DNA of 64,000 nucleotides from Immersiella caudata (lineage: Eukaryota > Ascomycota > Sordariomycetes > Sordariales > Lasiosphaeriaceae): NCBI GenBank assembly GCA_030512335.1, contig JAULSU010000005.1:1240001-1304000 (forward strand). The letters are read 5' to 3'. Of this stretch, positions 21,928 through 33,328 are shown one piece after another. The translations under genes and the position numbers were made by a program. Every line of letters starts with the position of its first letter. Positions within the stretch are counted from its first letter, which is position 1. The notes below the pieces were generated by a model. That model saw only the letters and a program-made list of their open reading frames with translations, did no database searches and had not been told where the DNA came from.

Positions 21928-24240
21928 CTCCCATGAGTGTAGGCAAGGTGCACTCTGGATTTAAAACTTCCCGCCGGCAGCTGCCATCGTTAACAAACTT
22001 ACCGACACTTCGCTTCACGAGGAGACTTTCTTTCCGCAATGAGAGGGCTCTCGGTGCTCCCCCACAGAAACCGCACTTATCAGACTCTTCTCTCAGCTGC
22101 TGACCGAAGTGGCTATGAAGCCATGCCTGGCTCTCAAAGCAAATGCTTCTTCCCCCACCTCCTTGAACATCAGTGATTCCCTAGGAAAACATACATGATC
22201 GCCTCTCTGTTGCTCCATGCGACACATCTCCCCTTACTTGGCCGGCCTATACTTTCCACCTACTACCATGTCGCCGTACTCCTCTTTGCCGAAGGGCTGT
22301 GTGCGGCTTCTTCGACTCTTGCCACCTGCAGGCGACAAGTCCCGCATAGAATGTCAGCTCATCACCTGCTCTCTGTTTGACTCGAGAAGGACACATTCCT
22401 ACGAAGACACAGAGCTCTTCGAGCTCTGTCCTGGAAAGGCTCTGTTGCTCCAGAGCCGTCAAGTCGCAGAGCCGGTACAAGTTACTTCCTTTCTTAGTGG
22501 TATAGATAGCTATCATCGTACCTCCGATGGGGAGGAATCCTTCTGGTTCCTCACGCAAGTATTCGCTTTGTCAATTAAACTACCTTCAGTTGTGCACTAC
22601 TGCACAGTCACCTTGTGTCTGCGTATTATAGTTGCATGCGTCCGTTGACTCAGTGAACCCCCCCCCCCCCCCGTCTGTGAGAACTTGCTTCTGTGTTGCC
22701 GTTGCCCCTCTTATCTATCTCCCCTTTGGTCTGCGACCACGGACATACACGAGACTCCTGATCAACCCCAACCCTATACGACCCTGTCAACCCTGTTGAT
22801 AGGCACAGGTCGTAACACGTAACCCAGACCTACCGATCTAAACGTACTTGAATAAGGCTAAGTAAGAGATAAAGGCTACGAAGGAGCTATTTTTAAAGTT
22901 CGAAAACAAAATGAACTTATATAAGCACTTGAGACTCCTCAGGAAGCAATCCATCATAACGTATTGCTACTATATAACTAACTGTCTATTGTCACGGCAT
23001 GCCGTCCTAGCCCAGGGAAAGCCAGGATGGAGCGCCACGGCCGTAACACAGTACATAGTGCACGAATCCAGAGTCCTTGTCACGGCTGCAATGCAGAGCG
23101 CACCCACAAGGCTAACCTTCCAAAATGAATGTGGAATTCTAAGTTGGAAGGCTTAGAATCTACTGTGCGCTATATACTGTGTACGGCTGGCGATATTACA
23201 CACCACGCCACGCTGTAACAGTCCTGAAGCAAGTTCAGTATTCTGGCACTCTTTTTGGAAGGCTGGCATAGTGGGGTGTGCGTTCGCTATGGCTTAGCCG
23301 TCACAATGATGAGGATTTGGCAAACGCAGAGGCTGTGGCTGAAGCCGATACGCTGGTTAGGGCGGCAATGGTGTCGGTCAAGACAATGACTGTGGTCAAA
23401 ATATATATCGGCGTGTCCAGGTCCGGAGTCGAATTATGATCGGCTCAAACCTTGCCGTAACTCGTCGTCGTCTTTAAGTCTTGTTGGCTAGGGTCTTTAG
23501 GTCTACGGCGATGTTTCGGCCGGGGCCGGCGGAGTGGCACAAAGGTGCCGGAGTACGGGCCCGTAGTGGGGCCGGGCGCTCCATGCGGCAGGGATCTTTG
23601 CGTGCCTAGGAACTTACCAAACTCTACACGGCGCAAAATCCGAACCACGTAGCGCGCCTCAGGAAACCAGTCGTGTAAAAACCAACAAAAACTAAGACAA
23701 AAAATCAATCACCCTCATGTGCACGCACATGCATCCTAGGTACACAAAATCCTGCACCTCCGACGTTGGTGGCACTCGAGATGTGCCGTGTTGTGGGTCG
23801 TGTCAGAAATCTGGCCAATGGTGTCGCTGCTCCATTTATGCGTTTATCAGGTAAAAGACAGCCGCTTGCTCCACCACGCGGGCATCACTTTGCATGAGAG
23901 AGGTCAGACACGAGAAGCCTAGCTATCATTCACCGAGATTGATGGCTGTCTTGTGGTGCCAAGTGGTGTGCCCTGGACGCCCTCGGGGCCAAAATGAATG
24001 TGATGACCGTCAGAGGTTTCCGAACGAGGACAATGGCACGGTAAGCCCGGGAGGTCAGGAAAAAGGCAGAGACCCGACACTGTCTGGTCGAGCATAAATA
24101 CTTCCCATATCTTCTCCAATTTGGATCTGCTGTTCTCGACCTTCACTCACCCCAAGATCTCCTGGCAGACCCAGTAATCAGCGCATTCTTCTTTGATCAG
24201 AATTTCGCCAATAGTAACCCCCAAAATTGATCACCAGCAA
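21928..24240. other. Long gene-free stretch
   Basis: About 2.3 kb with no supportable gene. It contains a run of 15 C at 22658-22672 and an AT-rich island at about 22840-22990. A block at about 22990-23225 begins TGTCACGGC and ends GTAACA, and might be a decayed solo LTR, but no target duplication was found. Another block near 23440-23710 carries only an open frame rich in Arg and Pro. It looks like relic repetitive DNA, unclassified. Confidence 0.4.
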
Positions 24241-24693
24241 CATGTGAGACTTGGCTACTCAGTTCCCATCTTTCCACATACCCTCCTCATTCCTCCTTTG
24301 CTGACATGCAAGCCACAGGCCTGCCTCGCGCCAGTCCCCCAAGCACGCTTCCAAGGCTAGCCCGCACCGCCCTTCCAACGGCTCTGGACCAAAGTCCAAG
24401 CCCAGGCCCTCCACGTCCGACCGTTTCAAGCCTCAATCGGACCCGGACGGCGACTCGAAGACACAAATGGGCCAAGACTTGGTCGGGGTTGGTTCCCAGT
24501 TTGAGGGGTATGTCCCCTAACTATGCCGAGCCTCCTGTTGTTCAGATCTTGCGCCTGACGAGATTGTAGGACAGCCACTGAAGACTATCCTCAATCGCTG
24601 GACGAGCTTACGCAGTAGGCGATGGACAAACGCGAAGCATGTCAAGAGGGGAAGGGGGATCTCTCCTTCGTCTAGCTGTTTGAGCTTCTTAGC
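24241..24693 (+). CDS. Small basic hypothetical protein, tentative
   Basis: If an intron splits the start codon (AT at 24241-24242, GTGAGA donor at 24243, CAG acceptor near 24321), the frame reads MPASRQSPKHASKASP onward. It continues through a second intron (GTATGT donor in 24508-24545, CAG acceptor) into SQFEDLAPDEIVGQPLKT and ends at a stop near 24693. The product would be about 115 aa, rich in Ser, Pro, Lys and Arg. No family is recognised. The second intron looks good (branch CTAACTATG, pyrimidine tract); the split start codon is speculative. Confidence 0.3.
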
Positions 24694-24708
24694 TAGATAG
24701 GAACCTAC

Positions 24709-24771
24709 CGTGACCCCTATCCTACAACCATGTCCCCTATCCTACAATCATGTCCCCTATCCTATAACCAT
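24709..24771. repeat. 20-bp tandem repeat
   Basis: Three to four imperfect copies of a 20-bp unit (core CATGTCCCCTATCCTACAA) overlap the 3' end and stop codon of the ankyrin pseudogene. The first copies differ by a few bases. Confidence 0.8.
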
Positions 24772-27700
24772 GTCCGAACTGTCCATAAACCTCTTGTCCG
24801 TCGTCCTCTGCTTGAGGTGTTCCTCCAAGATATCGGCAATGACAATGTGGCTGTTGTTCTTCGCCACTTGAACAGCATCCTGGTAAAAATCGGCGTCCAC
24901 CTCGAGAAGAAAATAGACCATGTCCAGGTGACCCTCCTTTGCTGCAAGGTAAATGGCCGTCTCCTCGCCACTCCCCGGGAAGGGAGGCAGATCGCGCGAG
25001 ATCCGGGACGGGAGCTTCAGCCCGGCATTGGTTTCGGCGCCCTTTTCCAGGAGAAGCTGCGCGACGCTCAGGTTTCCCATCTTTGCCGCTCCCTGCAGGG
25101 CCGTGTGCGCATAACCCCCCCCCATCCGTCGGCCGGGGAGCGTTGACTTGGGCTCCCAAGGAGATGAGCTTCTTGACAAAATCCGTAGGTACGTGGGCGC
25201 CGGGAGAGGGATGGCACGCTGCCTGGAGAGGGGTCCGCGGGCCTGGCGCATTGATGTCGGCTCCGCGTCGTATCAACTCCTCGGCCAGGCCCAATCTCCC
25301 TTTCCAAATGGCCAGTTCGAGAGGTCTGTGCCAGTCCGGTCGCATTGCCGGGACCAGCATCGCGTTGACATCGGCGCCGGCTGCCAGGGCCTGGTGTATC
25401 CGCCCGTCAGGAGCATTCGTCATGAGCAAGTCGGCAAGCGGAGGCACTGATGGTGGGCGTAAGAGGCCGGGGTCGGGCGCCTCGCGACGAACGAGCTCCT
25501 CCACAAGCGCCAAAACCTCTTCATCCCGGACTTCAGCCTCCTGGAAGCGCTCCCCGATAGCCGCCACTTGGTCTTCCTCGTGGGGATCTGCACCCTTCTC
25601 GAGCAGCAGATGGGCAATCTTGATGTTTTCTGACACTTCGCCATCGAACCCCAGATCGATGCTGCGGCAGATTGCTTCAAGAACGTATCCCAGCATCGTC
25701 CTTGTGTTGACATGAGCCGGAGTTCGACTCCAGCTGGGGAGATCAGAATGGACCTTGACTTCGCGATCAAGGAGAAACTGTACCCCTGCCAAGGAGGCTC
25801 GTCCTGCCCGGACAGCGTGGTGCAGCAGATTGGCCCCATCGCCGTGCAACTCGACGTTGCCGAGGTCTGGGGTCCACTCGACGCGAAGGTCCGATAACGA
25901 TATTCCCCCTGGAAATCAAGCAGTCGCAGAGGTACGCGTAGGGGTCTTCGAGGCGGCGCTTTCGCAGTATCGACGACACCATCGCTTCCTCTCCGTGTCT
26001 CACGATATCGACGCCTTGTTGCAAAAGAAAATCGACAATCTCATCTGCCGTGCCGCCCCCGTGTTGGCGAAACGCTCTTTCGGTGTGGAAACGGTCGACG
26101 GCAACGAGGGGATTGTGGCGATTCAGGTCGGCTTTGTGCTCCACCAGCAGCCTCAGGACGTCGAGGCGTCCGTTCAATATGGCGCGAAGCACTGGATTCC
26201 ACATCAATGGGGTGCTCCTGCTCTTGAAAGTAGTCCCGGGACTTCCTGGGAAGTTGCTCAACCACGGACGCCATTGGGTCCACGCCAATCGAGAGCAATC
26301 GAGAGACCACGATCGAGAAGCCGTGTTCTGACGCCTCGGATAATGCAATCTGAAGCAAGCAGTCTATTTGACGGCTGGTAAGAGCCGAGGTCGTACGAGA
26401 CTTGGTAACGAATGCCCGAAGAGCCTCGACGCCGGCGTTTGCGGCTTCGAACACCATGGAGGCCGTCATCTTTTTTTCGCGGACCCAGCGACTTTGCCGA
26501 TGAGCCAGCCAAAACAAGCCCGTGCTCTTCATCCACTCTGCGTACCGGGTGCCAGACCGGTGAATGCTTGGAGATCCTTCTGGATCGTCGCCGGCTGGCT
26601 CTGGCACCAGCTGATTGTAGACCGTCCGATCCTTGAGCCAGAAGCGATCCGAGATCCGGAGGGAGAAGCCCGGTTCTCTCCAGCCCAAATGCTCGATTTC
26701 GCGCAGCAGATTGCCCCATCCAAAAACTTGGAGCCCATCTTCATCCGTCCTAGAGCCGTCCACATCCAAGTCGGCGCCGGCTTGAAGCAGAAAACGAAGA
26801 CCCAAGTACCCCTTTTGTGGGTCTTGAACGGGCTCGGAGCGAGCAGCATACTCAGCCAGGTCCTCCCAGTCCTTGGCCCACGACAGACTGCCCACTTCCA
26901 ACCCCCGCTGAACCAGAAACCGCAACATGTTCGCGTCGTCTTGCATCGCCGAACGCAGCAGCCTCGTCGTCGGACCATCTGCAAGGACGTCTGGGAACCT
27001 CTCTACCAAACGCCTGGCCACGGTCCCGGCTCGTTCCCAGCCCAGCGAAAGCGCGCGGTCAAAGAAGCTCTGCCGCCTTGCGGCTAGTGCACTTCCATGA
27101 TTAGGCACCGAAAGCCCAATGTCGAGCAGTGCGTTGAAAGCCTCGGAGGACCCGGCGCCTACCAGAGCCCGACTCAGCGCACGCCACGCGGCGAGAACCG
27201 CCGGTGTAGGGAGCGAGAAGAAAGCTCGAAGCAGGCGATGATCGATGCGACCCATAAAATCAAGAACCCCATCGTAACCGCCCAGGCTCGAACTCACATC
27301 GCCGTCGAAGCCGTTCGACAGCAGGTAGCAGGAACGCGAGAGGAGGTCAACCGCATCCGGAGCCGCAGACATGGAAGGCGGCGGACTGCCCAAAACGGAA
27401 GCACGATGAAACAGGTCGAGGAATTGGCTAACGGGTAGCCTGGACCGCGCCAAAATGTAGGGCGACTCGAACGACCCGTGAGCCGCAAGAACCATCTCTG
27501 TTCCTGCCCGGGAGATGAGCTGCAGTTGGCCGTCTTTCAGATTTCCAGCCCTTCTGTGATCCGATCGTGGGGACGAAGGGGGAGTGATGACCTCGACGTG
27601 GGCTGGGAGGGAAGGGGGGATGGTGGCTACTAAAAAAAAGAACAGTCATGTTAAGTCCAAGTCCAAGTCCAAAATCAACCGACTTGGATGCCAACAAGTG

Positions 27701-28252
27701 TAGGCGCTGTCAATGAGGAACAAACATACCAAGCTGACGACGGCTCGCCAGGGGCTCAAGCCCTCTCTTCAGCCTTTTATACGGCACTTCTTCTCCGTTC
27801 AGCAAGACCATGCTCTCCTTGCCCGATCTCTTCCGGTCCTGCATGTGGTAGTTGATGGCGGCGTATTCTTGCTTGTCCAGATTCTTGCGCAGTTTTAGGT
27901 GGTCACGGAGTGCCGTTTCGTAGTCTGCAAGCCTGCACATTGCGAATCGTGATTTTTTTCAAGTTAGTCCAGATGGAAATTGGGTAGGTACCTAGGTAGT
28001 AGGTAAGGTAAAAAATTGACCACTTCCTGACGACCTGAATGCCCGGGTTTCTCACCGGTAATGTGCTGGGAACCCCTCGCTTTCCATTATGTCCTTGACT
28101 TGCTTGAGCGTCTTCTTCTCGGTCACAAAGAGCTGCTTCAAGCGATCCCTGTTCTGAGTTCATATCGTCATGTCCTTGGCCTTCATGTCCTCGGCCGTCC
28201 TGTGGATCAAACCAGAACGAGGCTCTGGAGCGCGATCCATCTGAATTGACAT
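24757..28252 (-). pseudogene. Clr5-ankyrin repeat gene, broken
   Basis: Exon 1 (28252-28056) carries the Clr5-like segment NRDRLKQLFVTEKKTLKQVKD. Exon 2 (27932-27730) continues YETALRDHLKLRKNLDKQEY and KRKRSGKESMVLLNGEEVP-like sequence typical of fungal Clr5-ankyrin proteins. Exon 3 starts at 27629 and holds a large ankyrin region (LLLEKGADPHEED, LIRRGADINAPGPRTPLQAAC, ALQGAAKMGNLSVAQLLLEKGA). Defects: TGA at 28162-28160 where Clr5 has its first conserved Trp, and three places where one extra base in a homopolymer shifts the frame: GGGG at 26209-26212, CCCCC at 25905-25909 and C9 at 25115-25123 (plus-strand letters). Removing one base at each reopens the frame. Otherwise about 1,050 codons long. 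Inference: a recent pseudogene or error-prone consensus sequence. Confidence 0.75.
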
Positions 28253-29652
28253 TAAAGTGCCTTGGCCCGACTCCAAAATGAGGAATTCTTGATAGGTCAA
28301 GGTGCGATTTTTGCGACGGTACCTAATGAGACAAATGAGTGGCTAGAAGGACGTGCATCAGGTCTGATGGTACGTCGTGTGTACCGTAGGTAGCTTTCGC
28401 CATTGGAGATGGCTGATGCCTGATCTGGCAGAAGAACACTCATCACGTGTCCCAAAGACGCGAGAAACCTGCGGTTAGATTGGCTGATACAAGTCAGTCA
28501 GGAAGAGATAGGAAAACACCACAACAAGTCACAGAAACCTCCTAAACATTCCTACAGCTTCCACAGTATGATCATTCCCATGGAAAATTTGCCTGTGAAT
28601 CCAAATCTAAAGTCGGATTTCATTTTGGTGCCTGCCTATTAGCCGGAGTTGCACGCAAATAAAGGCTTCTTGCGGCAGTGGGTGTTGGGTGGACTGTGCT
28701 TTTGGCCTTGCCAGATTTGGCGGGAATTCAATTCGCCTGACAACGACCGGGAACACTTGGAGAACATAACCTCCAAGTCAATCTGCTCACAAACAAGACA
28801 GAAGGCATAGGTTCCGGAGGCATAAGGTGTAGAAAGAAATGGGAATATTGGAGGGGCTTATGCGAGGTTGATGACCAAACGGCTTCGATCCGAATGTAGC
28901 TAGCGTGTCAGGGCCCTTTAGGCTCAGAGCCTCCAGGCGAAATAACTCCATCCATCCATCCATCCATCCATTCTTAGATTCCCCATCTTTCTACTTTACT
29001 ACCAACAATTCAACTGGTAGAGAGGCCACAACAACAGTATTCCGTGAAACCACCCTATTCCAATGAATCGCGTGTATTCTGGCATCAGCTGATAGCCAAT
29101 TCAAAGGCTTGTTCATCCAGAGCCTTGCCAACCATCCTGAGGAAGAGCCAATCCCTTGTCATCGCCTTAATGATGCGCGCGAACTCCCTTGCCTACTCCA
29201 CGTAATCGCGTGCCTTTCTAAGGGTCCTCCATTGTACCTGATCATCTCCAGAGTCCTCCAGAATCGGTGTACGGAGCGCACGGACCTCTGGAGTAACTTG
29301 TATAGCCCCCGGGGCACACGGGGCGTTAAAATTCTTAAGGAGTGGTGTCAAAGGCTTTGCCTGTTCCTAGATAGAGAGATCACGTGCTGCGGCACGTGAT
29401 ATAACGCATGGGCCGTGCGTCACTAAATGGGCTGCCACAATGGCTTGTGCCTAACATGCGTGTTTCTATTCTCTACCTTGGCCTTATGATGACATCCAAA
29501 ACGGTCCGGCGGCTGTCAAGGCTCCGGAGGTACCTTAAACTGTCGACTACGGGACTTTCTACATAGTATTACCCTTGGACGTGACATTTTTGGGTAAATA
29601 TTATGGACTTGTAGCTACTCACTACCAATATGTCCAACCGTACACTAAAATT
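28253..29652. other. Long spacer with microsatellite and palindrome
   Basis: 1.4 kb without a supportable gene. A (TCCA)n microsatellite of about six units lies at 28947-28971. A perfect 9-bp-arm palindrome ATCACGTGC-TGCG-GCACGTGAT lies at 29379-29400. A 96-aa open frame at 29109-29399 has no recognisable motif. Confidence 0.5.
29379..29400. promoter_or_regulatory. Palindrome with two CACGTG E-boxes
   Basis: Arms ATCACGTGC and GCACGTGAT are exact reverse complements around a 4-nt spacer. Each arm contains CACGTG, the core bound by bHLH factors. It lies about 250 bp beyond the 3' end of the F-box gene, so its role is unclear. Confidence 0.4.
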
Positions 29653-30868
29653 TCACATATTTGTGTACAACCTGCTCCAGTGATTCGGCCGGCGAGGCGT
29701 GTTTTTGGGAGCCAAAGCTGAGTTCCGGGCTATGGCGCGACGGAAATAATGATACCGGTGTCTTGGGTCATTCCACCTGATGACCAGCTTCCTCACCAGA
29801 TCTGGGTCACCTGTTAGACTGCTCAAGATGGCTAGTTGTAGGGGAGAGGTGCGGATTTCGACCTCAGGACAACGAAGCCTTTGACAGCTGATGAGTACCG
29901 TGAAAATTTCAGTTGCATCCGTGGTGGATGGGGTTCGGTTACAACCGCAGTCAAGGTTCCAGGCGTTATTGACATAGATATCTTCCGCGCAACTGACCTC
30001 GACCAGCTTGCCGAGTCGTTTGAGGTCTGTCGGGTTGGTACCGTAACCAAAGCGCATTGAGCGCAAAGCAATCGGTCGCCCACCAGCCTCCTCGTATTGG
30101 TCACAAAGATTGCCCAGCCAGAAGCAACACTCTGGGCCGAGCCGACGTTGGCCATCAGCCGGGAGGCAAGTGTCGCAACTGCATAGTTCGCGGAGAGAGA
30201 GGCTCAGCTTTTTGAGCTTTGGCGAACGTGTGAGAAAGTTGATGATTTGCCGCCTCCAAAGGACCAAATCGCCGAAGAGATCGGTCAGGACCAGCTCTTC
30301 AGGCTCAGAAGAAACAGGGGTGCCAGGCATGGCGAACGGGTCGCTCGTCAGGAACACTCCAGCCAAGGTGATCGACTTCATCAACGGGCACAACTGATGT
30401 ATGGCGAAGATTGTTTCTGGCTCTAACGGGCATTTTGGGGCGGGACAATGGATGCTGTCGGATGGTTGACGTCTTGGGGCGTGGCTAGACACGGACGTTC
30501 AACATTGACTGCGAAAATGAGGCCAAAGACTAATAATCACGCACGTGAACTTTTTTCAATAGCGGCATACGGGACAGCAGGAAGCGCAACTCCTCGTTAC
30601 CATGCGTCCAGTCCGGTGTTGAATCGATGGTCAGTTTTCTGACGTGGCAAATGTTGCGAGATTCGGCGAACGACGCGAGCGTTCGGGCCGACTGCCAGCT
30701 TGTGCGGAGCTGGCGAAATACCATTGGCCTGAGCACCTCGCTGAATGTATTGTCGACCAATCTCAATGGGGCGAGGCGGTCGCGGTCCCGGTGTTGGATG
30801 GGAAAGTTCTCGACGACGAGCAGCACGAGCTCGGGAATGCGCCAAAATCTTGTCGTGGCGGTTTCCAT
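29653..30868 (-). CDS. F-box-like protein
   Basis: Exon 1 is 30868-30545: METATTRFWRIPELVLLVVENF...RLAPLRLVDNTFSEVLRPMVFRQL matches the fungal F-box pattern (L-P-E-L-L-L, then LRLVSRxF and L-x3-LFR). It is followed by an LRR-like start (RKLTIDST, LLSRMPLLKKVH). A GTGCGT donor follows directly. The second exon carries cysteine-rich, leucine-rich sequence (LTRSPKLKKLSLSLREL, RLGKLVEVSCAEDIYVNN) and ends at 29653. The acceptor is uncertain; the phase fits a site near 30435. Known: F-box proteins recruit substrates to SCF ubiquitin ligases through Skp1. Total about 360-390 aa. Confidence 0.6.
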
Positions 30869-31437
30869 TTCGATGATGAGATTGAGGCCTGAAGAAGAAG
30901 AGCTCAACGTCTGGGCAAAGGTCTGTTTTGTCGAGAGGAAGCGGCATTTGGCGCAAGTTTGCCCGAGCTTATTGGGAGACATTGAGTTTAACGAGCCTCG
31001 GTTGGAGACCACGCTGATACCGCCAGAACGACTTTCGTTGATCTTATCCGCAACGCCAACCCCGCTCGTTATCGCTTGGAGTCGGAACTGGAGCAAACTC
31101 GTCAAGTATTGCTTTTGGAATGACTCTGACGCAACTTTCTGCCTGAGATACCCACCCGGACGGCTGTCCCCGCCTTCCAGCCACCGCATGCTCCTTCCTC
31201 TCTCGCGGACCTCTCCACTTTGCAGGTTGTTGCAAATTTCTTCCTCAACAGGCGAGGACGCCGCCGCTCATCGGCCCACTCCACTTTCGTCTGGTCGACC
31301 CCTCAATCTAGTGGGCCGGACTAGAACTAGCGCCCTATGTTCTTCACCGCAGATGTGCCCAGCAGCTAAACCTGCTGTACGGCCCCATCTTAGCAGGACT
31401 CTGCTCCTTGCTCGTCTCTACAACAAACACGCCGTCC
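30869..31437. other. Intergenic spacer
   Basis: About 570 bp upstream of the F-box gene. Only shadow open frames; no feature supported. Confidence 0.45.
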
Positions 31438-32390
31438 TTATCTCGGGTTACCCAACCATGCCGGAACCAGTTCATGTTTCTTCCGCATCCCGGCCCCGCA
31501 CTGCGGATTGCAAAGGTGCCGAAGGGGCGCGGCGGGATCGGCAGCAGTGCCCAAAAAGTCAGCCTCGAATCCCAAACTTGTCGCAGCCACGGTCAAATAG
31601 GGCCCGTTGATATCGCGCTCCGGGGAGACCTGGCTCGCTTGTGAGAGGAACCCATTTCCGGTGGAGACGATGGCGATGCGAACCAATCGGTGGACGGAGA
31701 CGCCGACGTAGCCCGCGGCAGCTAACGGGAGGACGTGACCGAGCGTGATGGGGTCTCCCTCGGGGAGCAGCATCTGTCCCAGGTCGTCCCCAACAGCGAC
31801 CATCCCGGGCCGGACGCGGAACGTGCTGAATTGCTGGGCGACGCGCTCGCGGTATCTTTTGACCGGATGGCAAACCCATCCATCGCCGACGTGTCGCGGT
31901 GTGGCGTGAACCTAGGACTCGCATGATGGTATGCTGCGATGCCTCCGATGGCCTGCTTCAAGGACAAGGATTCCACGACAACGTGGCGGCACTTTTGCGA
32001 CGAAGCTACCGCACCGAGTTTTGCCAGGGCTTCAAAGTAGGAAAGAGGAGGTGAATTGGCGTGACAGGCCATATTTCGCTGCGCCATAAGGCTGACGGAT
32101 GGGTTGGTGCCGCTAATCCAGAACAGCCGGATGGTGCCCTGCTCCATGTAGTTGAGCAGCTTCATGATGTGGGTGAGTTAGTTCGAATGGGGGCACCTGG
32201 ATGAGGTCGCTGTTCCAGAGCCTCGCGAAGTCGGCCAGTGCGCCAGGTTCTGGTGGTTGCGGAATCCAGGATATTCGCCGTCGCATCTGGCCTCTCGGTT
32301 ACAAAGGTTCGGCTCAACGCCTCCCGAAAGCTGCCGTTGAGCACCAGATTCAGGACCGTTTTTTATATACTGCAACTTTTCTACAGGCAC
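31438..32390 (-). pseudogene. Molybdopterin oxidoreductase-MoeA-like remnant
   Basis: Read from right to left. Near 32290 one frame gives GEYPGFRNHQNLAHW, and then at 32165 MKLLNYMEQGTIRLFWISGTNPSVSL, which matches the C-terminal half of molybdopterin oxidoreductases (nitrate reductase or formate dehydrogenase type). The same open frame runs on into DTSAMDGFAIRSKDT, the signature of MoeA/gephyrin-type molybdopterin transferases. After a frame change it continues VAVGDDLGQMLLPEGD, PLAAAGYVGVSVHRLVRIAIVSTG and DINGPYLTV to a stop at 31438. So two molybdenum-cofactor modules are fused or were juxtaposed by deletion. The frameshifts and missing N-terminus mark it as a relic. Family assignment is inference from motifs. 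Confidence 0.6.
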
Positions 32391-32790
32391 TTAAATGAGT
32401 GGGATCTGCCTCGCTGGGTTTCAGGGGAGTCAGCCTAGATGCGCGGGTGGACGAGCACGCCTATGGCTTGGAGCTTGAGATTGACGGATGCGGTTTTGCT
32501 GGAGTCTTCGTCGCAGCAGAATCGGTATCCTGTCCGCCAGGCACACAAATTCTTGAGCACGGCCCAGGAGACAAGCGCTTGTGATTTTCAGGCTTGGAGT
32601 GGAGCTGGGTGAACAAAGCAACATCGGATGAAAGAAGGGTTTTCCTTCACTGCACCAGAAGATATTCGTTTGCACACTTGCCAATTCACTAATTACGCAG
32701 CAAAACCACACACGCAACAACATGGCGTATGCAACAACTCCGCGACACGACTAAGCAGCGTGCACCAGCAAACGTGCCTCGGACAAGAAA
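32391..32790. other. Intergenic spacer
   Basis: 400 bp with nothing recognised beyond the presumed promoter of the small tail-anchored protein. Confidence 0.45.
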
Positions 32791-33328
32791 ATGGAGGTCC
32801 GCACTCTTCTGGTCTGCATCTGCAGCAACCGCAACTGCAACCACCCCCATCAACGACCCAGAATGGCTATGCGCATAGCCGAAGGTCTTGCCCATTGTAA
32901 GTACCTGCAGTCTACAAGAGGATCTTCAACGTGGGACCCTTCTAACCAACACTCCAGACGTCATACCTGAGGAGATGGCCATGGCGCGCCAAGAGGCACT
33001 CCCTCCCGCTGCCGTCAATCCGACAAACGAGCGCGATGACGAACTCCCGGCTCTTGGCCCCGTCTCGCCAAACACTCTCGCCATCCATACTTCCCCGAGC
33101 GGCGCCTACGATATCCGCATCCCTCTTCACATCTCTCCGCAACTCGCTGAGCCATCCCTGGCTGCAGTCCTCACCGCACAGGAATCGGGAGCTACCGCTA
33201 TCAAGCTCGAGGCCGAGTCGAGATCGCTTGAGGCAAAGTCGAGAGCCCTTCGCAACATTATGGTCCCGGTGATTGGCGCCGTTACGATTATCCTGATCTG
33301 CCTGTTGCACCGTCGTTCGCCGGCCTAG
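32791..33328 (+). CDS. Small tail-anchored protein, unknown
   Basis: Two exons (32791-32896, 32958-33328), 61-nt intron with GTAAGT donor, TCTAACC branch and CCAG acceptor; phase kept, 158 aa. The N-terminus MEVRTLLVCICSNRNCNHPH has a CxC-x5-C arrangement. The middle is Pro/Glu/Ala-rich (EEMAMARQEALPP), and a short helical Ala/Leu/Glu/Lys segment (KLEAESRSLEAKSRALRN) could form a coiled coil. The C-terminus is a single membrane helix (IMVPVIGAVTIILICLL) ending HRRSPA, as in tail-anchored proteins. No family is recognised; it could be a fast-evolving orphan. Confidence 0.55.

Noticed and set aside
22990..23225. Possible solo LTR (TGTCACGG to GTAACA)
   Set aside because: No target duplication or second copy was found; terminal bases alone are weak evidence.
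23445..23708. 87-codon minus-strand frame
   Set aside because: No motif, no splice partners; Arg/Pro-rich as expected of GC-rich chance frames.
24709..24771. CRISPR-like short repeats
   Set aside because: Contiguous tandem units without spacers in a eukaryotic genome; a simple tandem repeat.
29109..29399. 96-codon plus-strand frame
   Set aside because: No recognisable domain, ends in the palindrome; coding status not supported.
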